Source: Candidatus Cloacimonadota bacterium | GTDB taxonomy: Bacteria; Cloacimonadota; Cloacimonadia; Cloacimonadales; TCS61 | Assembly: GCA_030592835.1 (NCBI GenBank) | Contig: JAUVIJ010000102.1 | Span: forward strand, 1-6,978 | Direction: 5' to 3' | Length of the DNA stretch: 6,978 bases | Part shown: piece after piece, positions 1 through 5,556 of the stretch | Layout: every line of letters starts with the position of its first letter | How positions within the stretch are numbered: the stretch's first letter is position 1 | Translations under genes and position numbers: made by a program | Notes under the pieces: generated by a model | Told to the model about the DNA's origin: nothing | Seen by the model: only the letters and a program-made list of their open reading frames with translations | Database searches by the model: none

Positions 1-962
1 AGTGGTGAATAACCCATCTCTTCTGCAAAATTCTGGCCTTCATGCAGCATCCACCAAACCAGATCAGCAGTATTTTTTGCTCTAATCCTGTTTCCAAGGT
101 AATCCAGGTCTTTATAAAGAAGAAGCCAGGAAAAACTACTGATTGGATAACCCTGTTCGGATTCAGGATCAATCAGCAGGATTCTGGTATCGTCAGGTAA
201 ATCTATATTTGCAGCCATACTTACGGATTCGGGATCGGGATATATAAAATTACCGGCTTTGTTTTGAATTTTTGCAATTGCCATATTATTACTTTGAGCA
301 TAAATTTTTTCAAGATATCCAATAGCCCCAACAAATTTATTGATCTTGGCAGCCACTCCAAAATTGCCTTTTACTTTATCACCCACAATCCAGTTAATTT
401 TTTTTCCATTACCGATAGATTTAGCCCAGTTTTCATCGACTCTACTCAGATATTCAGTAAAGATTTTAGTCGTACCACTGGCATCTGATCTGACTATTAC
501 CGTTATCTTCTCTTTTTGTAAAACAATATCAGGATTGATCTTTTGGATTCGAGGATCATCCCATTGCTTGATTTCTCCTTTGAAAATTTTTGCCAGAATC
601 TCTGGTGATAAATTCAAGGTATCTGCAATATCCAGATTATAACTGATCGCAACTGCTCCAAGACAAATCGGGATATGAAGGATTTTCGTATCAGTTTTTA
701 ACATATCACTATCTGACAGGAAAGCATCAGTAGCGCCAAAATCAATTTTTCGAGACAGGAATTTTTTAATACCAGTTCCGGAACCAATCGCTTCATATTC
801 AACCTTGATACCTGTTTCCTGATAATATTCAGAGAACATCTTATTATAAAGGGGGAAAGGGAAAGTTGCTCCACCACCAACGATAATTCTATCATCAATA
901 TTTGAACATGATAGGAATAAAAGTGGTATTATCAAAATCACTGAAATCTTGAATATTTTCAT
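1..962 (-). CDS. pstS: Classical PstS-family phosphate-binding lipoprotein (third paralogue), 3' end cut off by the window edge
   Basis: The frame is open from an ATG at 962-960 to the left edge, giving 320 residues without a stop. It should capture phosphate in the periplasm and pass it to PstC/PstA. The N-terminus is a short hydrophobic signal ending in FLSC, with Cys19 as the probable lipid anchor. Motifs of the long, E. coli-type PstS family appear in order: GGGATFPFP (29-37), GSGTGIKKF (60-68), DFGATDA (74-80) and RSDASGTTKIF (158-168), then GAIGYLE and, near the C-terminus, an SFSW(L) segment where E. coli has its STTF segment. E. coli PstS is 346 residues with signal, so probably only a few dozen residues are missing. 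The start has AAGGAG (974-969) six bases upstream. It differs in family from the two PstS proteins of the main operon and is separated from pstB by 401 bp, with its own promoter. It could bind a related oxyanion, but the motifs favour phosphate. Confidence 0.93.
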   Translation of the reverse strand, partial: MKIFKISVILIIPLLFLSCSNIDDRIIVGGGATFPFPLYNKMFSEYYQETGIKVEYEAIGSGTGIKKFLSRKIDFGATDAFLSDSDMLKTDTKILHIPICLGAVAISYNLDIADTLNLSPEILAKIFKGEIKQWDDPRIQKINPDIVLQKEKITVIVRSDASGTTKIFTEYLSRVDENWAKSIGNGKKINWIVGDKVKGNFGVAAKINKFVGAIGYLEKIYAQSNNMAIAKIQNKAGNFIYPDPESVSMAANIDLPDDTRILLIDPESEQGYPISSFSWLLLYKDLDYLGNRIRAKNTADLVWWMLHEGQNFAEEMGYSP

Positions 963-968
963 GTCAAA

Positions 969-974
969 CTCCTT
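969..974 (-). promoter_or_regulatory. Ribosome binding site of the third pstS
   Basis: Read on the minus strand this is AAGGAG, six bases before the ATG at 962-960. It fixes the start of the edge-truncated PstS and agrees with the lipoprotein signal beginning at that codon. Confidence 0.8.
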
Positions 975-994
975 ATAATTGGTTCATTTTAAGG

Positions 995-1165
995 GTTCTG
1001 CATAATTAGATTAACTAACTCACCCTCGATCCCTCTCCGGCAGCTGCCGGAGGGATGACTTCAATTCCCCTTCTCTTTGCAAGAGAAGGGGTTAGGGGAT
1101 GAGTTGAATAAAAGATTTTCTCCAAATATTTTTTCATTTTCAATTTTACCCTAATTATGTAGAAC
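995..1165. repeat. 15-bp inverted repeat pair (995-1009 / 1151-1165) enclosing a palindromic element
   Basis: The plus-strand left arm is GTTCTGCATAATTAG and the right arm is CTAATTATGTAGAAC. The arms are complementary at 14 of 15 positions. Between them lies the GC-rich element at 1017-1105. In a transcript from the promoter at 1207-1234 the arms could pair and close a multi-branched leader. The same layout could also be the end repeats of a small non-autonomous mobile element. The sequence alone does not decide between these. Confidence 0.5.
1017..1105. repeat. GC-rich composite palindromic element
   Basis: This 89-bp block is much richer in G+C than its surroundings. It has an outer stem (1017-1022 with 1100-1105, extended by three G-C pairs past a bulged base). 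Inside are two hairpins: a perfect 18-bp palindrome CTCCGGCAGCTGCCGGAG (1035-1052), and an 11-bp perfect stem with a three-base loop (1067-1077 with 1081-1091). It resembles the REP-like or intergenic palindromic repeats scattered through many bacterial genomes. No second copy is in the window, so its dispersed nature is inferred. No T-run follows either hairpin on either strand, so it is not a standard intrinsic terminator. Confidence 0.6.
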
Positions 1166-1206
1166 TCATTTGGCTCATTTTACGAATTTTACTATTTATC
1201 TTAATT

Positions 1207-1234
1207 ATTATAAACCAACATTATTGCCTGTCAA
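1207..1234 (-). promoter_or_regulatory. Consensus housekeeping promoter driving the third pstS
   Basis: On the minus strand there is an exact TTGACA (1234-1229), a 16-bp spacer and an exact TATAAT (1212-1207). Transcription would start near 1200 and run left, giving a leader of about 240 nt before the ATG at 962. No TTAACA-type direct repeats with 11-bp spacing are seen around it. This suggests expression largely independent of the Pho regulator, unlike the main operon. It is inferred from sequence match only. Confidence 0.6.
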
Positions 1235-1266
1235 GTCGTAGTTCCGATAAATCCGGACGAAGACTT
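1233..1266. repeat. Imperfect hairpin overlapping the -35 element
   Basis: AAGTC (1233-1237) pairs with GACTT (1262-1266), and TCCG (1243-1246) with CGGA (1254-1257), around a seven-base loop and a small internal loop. The block around 1233-1276 is richer in G+C than the flanks and may be a fragment of a dispersed repeat. Its right part is upstream of the predicted transcript, so it is more likely relevant to DNA than to the leader RNA. Confidence 0.3.
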
Positions 1267-1363
1267 AAGGCGAGGTCAAAAACACTCTATCATACAGAAT
1301 TTATACTAACTTTTATTTAAAGTTATAATTATTTTACCTGATCAATAATAGATTTCTTGGTCA

Positions 1364-2122
1364 CTATCCGAAGACTCCGCTTAGATAGGCTTCGGTTCGT
1401 TTATCCTTGGGAACGGTGAACATCTTTTTAGTTTCACCAAATTCAACCAATTCTCCCAAATACATAAAGGCAGTATAATCAGAAATTCTTCCTGCCTGGG
1501 CTATGTTGTGGGTGACTATCAGGATTGTTACCTGATGCTTCAGGTCAAGGCATAGTTCTTCGATTTTGGCAGTCGATTGCGGATCAAGAGCCGAAGTAGG
1601 TTCGTCTAACAGGATAATTTCGGGTTCGTTGGCTAAGGCTCTGGCAATACACAACCTTTGCTGTTGACCTCCGGAAAGGGAAAAAGCTGATTCATGAAGT
1701 CTGTCTTTTACCTCATCCCATAAACAGGCATCTCGCAAGCTTTTTTCGACTATCTCGTTGATTTTAGATTTATTGATCCCATGAATATTTAATCCATATG
1801 CCGCATTTTTATAAATTGATTTTGGGAATGGATTAGGTTTTTGAAAAACCATGCCGACTTTGGTTCTCACAGAAGTAACATCTGTTTTGGGTTCGTATAT
1901 ATTCTGTTTGTAAAGATTAACATTCCCCGTGATCTTTGTTTCGGGAATAAGATCGTTCATTCGATTAAAGCAGCGGAGAAGGGTTGATTTACCGCAACCG
2001 GAGGGTCCGATCAGAGCAGTAACCTTTTTATCATAAACGGGAATATTTACATCTTTAAGAACGTGATTATCACCAAACCAGAGGTTTAATTTTTCTGTAT
2101 TGATATGAACATTATTTACCAT
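1364..2122 (-). CDS. pstB: PstB, ATP-binding subunit of the phosphate ABC transporter
   Basis: This cytoplasmic ATPase of 252 residues, the usual PstB length, powers phosphate import through PstC/PstA. All ABC motifs are intact: Walker A GPSGCGKST (39-47), Q-loop Gln94 in the PstB-typical MVFQKPNPFPKSIY (91-104), signature LSGGQQQR (149-156), Walker B IILLDE (169-174) with catalytic Glu174, D-loop ALD (178-180) and switch His205. A typical N-terminal strand with the aromatic A-loop region (Trp15-Phe16) precedes Walker A. The start codon lies inside the end of pstA (7-bp overlap), and AAGGA lies upstream within pstA, so translation is probably coupled. It is the last gene of the main operon in this window. 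The phoU gene that often follows pstB is not here. The family is certain; phosphate specificity follows from the FQKPNPFP motif and the neighbours. Confidence 0.98.
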   Translation of the reverse strand: MVNNVHINTEKLNLWFGDNHVLKDVNIPVYDKKVTALIGPSGCGKSTLLRCFNRMNDLIPETKITGNVNLYKQNIYEPKTDVTSVRTKVGMVFQKPNPFPKSIYKNAAYGLNIHGINKSKINEIVEKSLRDACLWDEVKDRLHESAFSLSGGQQQRLCIARALANEPEIILLDEPTSALDPQSTAKIEELCLDLKHQVTILIVTHNIAQAGRISDYTAFMYLGELVEFGETKKMFTVPKDKRTEAYLSGVFG

Positions 2123-2970
2123 TTTCTCTTTTTCCTTATCTTATATCTTATAATTATTGCAACCCCACTGACAAAAAGAACCAATGCCAGGAGAACAACC
2201 GCAGTTCCATATGCAATCGGCATCTGTTTGGCAGCATGACTTCCTTCTGTCATCAAGGCGTATATGTGGTCAGGTAATACCATTACTTCATCAAAAACTG
2301 ATGTAGGACGAAGTCTGGTGTAAAATGTTGCAGCGGTAAACAGGATCGGAGCTGTTTCACCAGCCACTCTTCCAATACTGATTATCGTTCCAGTGAGAAT
2401 ATTAGGAAGAGCTGTGGGCAAAATTACTCTCAGAATTGTCTGTCGTTCTGTTGCTCCGAGAGCCAGAGATGCTTCCCTGAAATCCCTGGGAACACTTTTA
2501 ATTGCTTCTTCACTGGCATTGATAATCATCGGCATTGCAAGAACACCCAGAGTGAGTGTTCCTGAGAGGATTGATACATCGAATTTGAATAACTGGACGA
2601 ACACAGTCAAACCGAACAAACCATAAATTATTGAAGGTACTCCAGCAAGTGTATTGATAGCAACCCTGACGATCCGAACCAACCAGGCAGGTTTAGCATA
2701 ACTTGTAAGAAATATAGCTGTAAGTACGCCAAGCGGTAGTGCAAAACCGATCGAAAGTATTGTAAGCCAGAATGTTCCGACAATTGCCGGATAGATCCCA
2801 CCTTCTGTCATGAAACGACGTGGAGATTGGGTCAGAAATTCCCAACTGATCATCTTGCCACCTTTGGCAAAGATCACATAGAGGAATACAAGGAGGAATA
2901 TGAATGTTATGGCAATGAATAATCTAAGGACATTTACACCGATAAAGGCTTTAATTTTTCGAATATTCAT
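2116..2970 (-). CDS. pstA: PstA, phosphate ABC transporter permease
   Basis: This inner-membrane permease of 284 residues pairs with PstC to form the phosphate channel. It starts with a membrane segment at about 15-35, has a periplasmic loop containing the PstA-like SPRRFMTEGGIYPAIVGT stretch (49-66), then about five further membrane segments to a basic C-terminus (RYKIRKKRK). The LAGVPSIIYGLFG segment (108-120) and the cytoplasmic EAA coupling loop, EASLALGATERQTILRVILP (166-185), are typical. GRVAGET (200-206) carries Arg201 and Glu205, matching the position of the arginine shown to be needed for transport in E. coli PstA. Its ATG overlaps the pstC stop codon by four bases (ATGA, 2970-2967), a classical sign of translational coupling. 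Nothing appears damaged. Confidence 0.97.
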   Translation of the reverse strand: MNIRKIKAFIGVNVLRLFIAITFIFLLVFLYVIFAKGGKMISWEFLTQSPRRFMTEGGIYPAIVGTFWLTILSIGFALPLGVLTAIFLTSYAKPAWLVRIVRVAINTLAGVPSIIYGLFGLTVFVQLFKFDVSILSGTLTLGVLAMPMIINASEEAIKSVPRDFREASLALGATERQTILRVILPTALPNILTGTIISIGRVAGETAPILFTAATFYTRLRPTSVFDEVMVLPDHIYALMTEGSHAAKQMPIAYGTAVVLLALVLFVSGVAIIIRYKIRKKRKW

Positions 2971-3836
2971 TGCGATTTCTTCCTGTTAATAAAGAATTCT
3001 GTAATCAGAATGGAGAGAAAAGTAATCAGAAACAGAACGATAGCAATTCCGAACAAAGCATGAAAGTGGGGGCTACCGATCACAGTTTCTCCCATTTCGG
3101 CTGCAATAGTAGCAGGCATGGGTCTTACGGGTTGGAATATATTACTAGGAATTTGAGCTGCTCCACCCGCAACCATCAAAATGACCATTGTTTCACCGAC
3201 TGCTCGTCCAAATCCCAGCATCACACTGCTGAGGATTCCGGATTTCGAAGCCGGTACAACAACTTTGATGATCGTTTCCCACTTATTTGCACCGAGAGCA
3301 AAAGAAGCTTCTCGCAAATTCTTTGGAACAGTTGATAAAGCGTCTTCCGATAAACTGGAGATGATCGGTACCACCATTATACCAAGAATAATCGAAGCCG
3401 AAAAAACATTCAGTCCTGTAGGAATACCAAAAACCTTGATCATCATGGGGGAGAGAAAAGTCATACCAAAAAGACCGTATACAACCGAAGGAATTCCTGC
3501 TAATAACTCGATGATAGGTTTAAGGATCTCTCTTCCCCTGGGGCTGGCGATCTCGGAAATGTAAATGGCGGAACCTAATCCCAGAGGTAAGGCAATGATC
3601 AAAGCTCCCAGAGTGACATACAATGATCCAATGATTAATGATAATATCCCAAAATCAGGAGGATCATGAGTCGGATGCCAGGCTGTATTAAAAATGAAAT
3701 CTTTGATCTTAACAAAATTAAATAGAGGTAATCCTTCTAAAAAGATACTGGCTATTATTCCGAATAAAAACAGGATCGTGAATAGAGATGCGATATAAGT
3801 TACACTTTTAAAAGCATTTTCCTTGAATTTATTCAT
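2967..3836 (-). CDS. pstC: PstC, phosphate ABC transporter permease
   Basis: This inner-membrane permease of 289 residues is the partner of PstA. A first membrane segment (about 12-33) is followed by a periplasmic stretch with the PstC-like FGILSLIIGSLYVT (62-75), then about five more segments. ELLAGIPSVVYGLFG (110-124) is the conserved family segment. The coupling loop that docks on PstB is EASFALGANKWETIIKVVVP (176-195). FGRAVGET (209-216) contains Arg211 and Glu215, spaced like Arg237 and Glu241 of E. coli PstC, which are important for transport. The ATG at 3836-3834 lies 15 bp after the stop of the lipoprotein-type pstS; the ribosome site is weak (AGG), so coupling to the upstream gene is likely. 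Confidence 0.97.
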   Translation of the reverse strand: MNKFKENAFKSVTYIASLFTILFLFGIIASIFLEGLPLFNFVKIKDFIFNTAWHPTHDPPDFGILSLIIGSLYVTLGALIIALPLGLGSAIYISEIASPRGREILKPIIELLAGIPSVVYGLFGMTFLSPMMIKVFGIPTGLNVFSASIILGIMVVPIISSLSEDALSTVPKNLREASFALGANKWETIIKVVVPASKSGILSSVMLGFGRAVGETMVILMVAGGAAQIPSNIFQPVRPMPATIAAEMGETVIGSPHFHALFGIAIVLFLITFLSILITEFFINRKKSQ

Positions 3837-3851
3837 TGACTAAACCTGAAT

Positions 3852-4658
3852 TTATTTGATCCTGATATAACCTTGTTCTTCCACGATTTGCTGCCCTCTT
3901 TCGGATAAAATAAAATCGATAAAATCCTGAGCCAGCCCTTTGGAAGTTTCAGAGGTATACATATAAAGTTTGCGGGTTAATACATACTTATTTTTCTTAA
4001 CAGATCGTTTAGAAGGGTAAATTCCATTAATTTTTAATAGTTTTAGCTTATCGTTCACATATCCGATTCCCACATATCCTATTGCTCCAGGTGTATAACT
4101 GATATTAGTAGCGACTGCATTATTAGATGCCAGCATTAAAGCTTCCGATGTAACTCGTTCTTTAATCAGGACAATTTCATTGAACACGGCAAAAGATCCC
4201 GAAGGAGTATCTCTTGAAACAACGACGATCTTAAAATCCGGTCCACCTAATTCCTTCCAGTTTTTGATCTTGCCGGAATAGATATCCTGCAATTGATCAA
4301 GGTTCAATTCATCTACTGTATTATCCGGATGAATGATGATACTGATGGCATCGAGAGCGATTTCAGTTTCGATAAGATCCTGAGAATTTTCTTTAGTAAT
4401 ATCAAGCTCTGAGCTGCTGACTTTCCGAGATGCATTACCAATGTCTATGATCTTGTTTATAGCCGACAAGATGCCAATGCTTGAACCACCACCTCGTATG
4501 GAAATATTTATATCCGGATGTTTAAGCATATATTCTTCAGCAGCAGCCTGAACAATAGGCAAAACTGTAGTCGAACCGGCAATTTTAATTTTTACTTTTC
4601 CGGTCGAACAAGAAACTAATATCAAGAATATAAATAAGAAAATTATTAATGTTTTCAT
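3852..4658 (-). CDS. pstS: PstS-like phosphate-binding lipoprotein (second of a tandem pair)
   Basis: This 268-residue protein belongs to the short PstS type that starts with AGSTTVLP, and should bind phosphate for PstC/PstA. The hydrophobic N-terminus ends in LVSC, with Cys17 as lipid-anchor site. Ligand motifs are AGSTTVLP (27-34), RGGGSS (55-60), DIGNASR (72-78) and SRDTPSGSF (148-156), followed by ASNNAVAT and GAIGYVGIGY. I place the start at the ATG 4658-4656. A longer frame begins at a TTG at 4709, but that codon is the edge of a palindrome, adds 17 charged or irregular residues before the signal and has no good ribosome site. From the ATG the mature part aligns without gaps to the neighbouring PstS (5544-4732), a little over half identical by my hand alignment. 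This is therefore an old tandem duplicate. The ribosome site (AAGG) is modest and close to the start. Confidence 0.94.
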   Translation of the reverse strand: MKTLIIFLFIFLILVSCSTGKVKIKIAGSTTVLPIVQAAAEEYMLKHPDINISIRGGGSSIGILSAINKIIDIGNASRKVSSSELDITKENSQDLIETEIALDAISIIIHPDNTVDELNLDQLQDIYSGKIKNWKELGGPDFKIVVVSRDTPSGSFAVFNEIVLIKERVTSEALMLASNNAVATNISYTPGAIGYVGIGYVNDKLKLLKINGIYPSKRSVKKNKYVLTRKLYMYTSETSKGLAQDFIDFILSERGQQIVEEQGYIRIK

Positions 4659-4681
4659 ATTACCTTTTTTAATATAATGAA

Positions 4682-4709
4682 TTGGGAACTTTCTTAAGAA
4701 AGTTCCCAA
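4682..4709. repeat. Perfect 28-bp palindrome between the two pstS genes
   Basis: The left half TTGGGAACTTTCTT (4682-4695) is exactly repeated in reverse complement at 4696-4709. As RNA it would make a hairpin with a stem of about 12 bp and a tight loop at TTAA. It sits in the only sizeable gap of the operon (4659-4731). The bases after it on the minus strand (TTCATTATATT) are A/T-rich but not a clean U-run, so it is at best a leaky terminator. Protection of the upstream mRNA from 3' decay, or binding of a dimeric regulator, are alternatives. Confidence 0.7.
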
Positions 4710-4731
4710 GGTTCAGATTCATCATAGGAGG

Positions 4732-5544
4732 TTAGTCTACGTTTATGAATCCCTGCTCTTCAACGATTCTTTGTCCTTCAGATGAGAGCACGAAATCGAT
4801 AAATTCTTTAACTAAACCTTTAGGATTGCCGTTAGTATACATATGCAATGTTCGGGCAATAGGATATTCTTTGGATTGTATAGTCTCTTTTGTAGGCATT
4901 ATACCATCAATAATTAGAGGTTTTACTTCATCAACCAAATAACCAAGACCGATATAACCAATTCCACCGGGAGTTTGTCCAACTGTTGTTGCAACAGCAT
5001 TATTGGAAGCCAGCATCAGGGAACCATCTGTAACTTTGGCATTTTGCAGAACTCTACTGTTGAAAACTTCAAAAGTTCCGGAAGATACATCTCTGGAGAT
5101 GACAACGATCGGCATGTTAGATCCGCCAACATCTTTCCAGTTCTGGATCTTGCCGGTAAAAATATCTTTTGCCTGTATTAATGTAAGTTGAGATATACTA
5201 TTTTCACTGTTAACAATAATCGCAATACCATCGTTTGCGACAATGTTTTCATAAGGATTAACACCATTTTCACGAGCCTGGGTCAGCTCTTTGGATTTAA
5301 TATGACGGGAAGCATCACCAATATCAACAGTGCCGGCGATAATGGAAGCGATACCAACAGAAGAACCGCCCCCACGAACAGAGATGTTGACGTCGGGATG
5401 CATATCCATATAAGTTTCAGCACAGGCTTGGGCGATAGGAAGGACGGTTGTCGAACCGGCTATGGTTATTTTGTTTCCTTTTCTGGCAAAAACTGGTACT
5501 GCTATTAATGTTAGAATAGCAACAATAGTTATTATTTTTCTCAT
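4732..5544 (-). CDS. pstS: PstS-like soluble periplasmic phosphate-binding protein (first of a tandem pair)
   Basis: This 270-residue protein is a short-type PstS. Residues 1-20 form a Sec signal ending VPVFA, a signal peptidase I site, with no lipobox, so the mature protein should be free in the periplasm. Motifs are AGSTTVLP (29-36), RGGGSS (57-62), DIGDASR (74-80) and SRDVSSGTF (150-158), then ASNNAVAT and GGIGYIGLGY. The C-terminal SSEGQRIVEEQGF segment is typical of this family. It begins 12 bp after the porin stop codon; its ribosome site (AGGGGA) overlaps that stop, suggesting coupled translation. Downstream is the 28-bp palindrome, then the lipoprotein paralogue. Being before the hairpin, it may be made in larger amounts than the transporter subunits. 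Phosphate is the expected ligand from context; related oxyanions cannot be excluded from sequence alone. Confidence 0.95.
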   Translation of the reverse strand: MRKIITIVAILTLIAVPVFARKGNKITIAGSTTVLPIAQACAETYMDMHPDVNISVRGGGSSVGIASIIAGTVDIGDASRHIKSKELTQARENGVNPYENIVANDGIAIIVNSENSISQLTLIQAKDIFTGKIQNWKDVGGSNMPIVVISRDVSSGTFEVFNSRVLQNAKVTDGSLMLASNNAVATTVGQTPGGIGYIGLGYLVDEVKPLIIDGIMPTKETIQSKEYPIARTLHMYTNGNPKGLVKEFIDFVLSSEGQRIVEEQGFINVD

Positions 5545-5556
5545 ATTAAAATTCCC

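Larger units (their letters stand above)
963..1363. other. 401-bp non-coding region between pstB and the third pstS
   Basis: No credible reading frame is present. The region holds a consensus-like leftward promoter (1207-1234), an imperfect hairpin overlapping its -35 end (1233-1266), a compact GC-rich palindromic element (1017-1105) and a 15-bp inverted repeat (995-1009 with 1151-1165) enclosing that element. The part nearest pstB (1283-1363) is AT-rich. No hairpin followed by a run of T was found that would clearly end pstB transcription, so some read-through into the third pstS is possible. Confidence 0.8.

Noticed and set aside
340..642. Plus-strand open frame of about 100 codons
   Set aside because: It is antisense to the clearly conserved coding frame of the truncated third pstS and its translation has no recognisable character.
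698..898. Minus-strand open frame of 66 codons
   Set aside because: It lies in a different frame inside the third pstS, whose main frame carries all family motifs.
1067..1091. Strong hairpin as a terminator for pstB or for the opposite strand
   Set aside because: No T-run follows on either strand, and it lies beyond the promoter of the third pstS, inside that gene's predicted leader.
1313..1330. Short AT-only inverted repeat (AACTTT / AAAGTT) after pstB as an intrinsic terminator
   Set aside because: The stem is only six weak pairs and is not followed by a U-run; such repeats are expected by chance in AT-rich DNA.
2393..3564. Plus-strand open frames opposite pstA and pstC
   Set aside because: They are mirror frames of well-conserved permease genes, with no ribosome sites or recognisable products.
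4659..4709. Upstream TTG start that would lengthen the second pstS by 17 residues
   Set aside because: The TTG is the end of the 28-bp palindrome, and the extra residues spoil an otherwise textbook lipoprotein signal that starts at the ATG 4658-4656.
4745..5508. Plus-strand open frames opposite the first pstS
   Set aside because: They mirror a conserved gene; the translations are low in family-like features and none has supporting signals.
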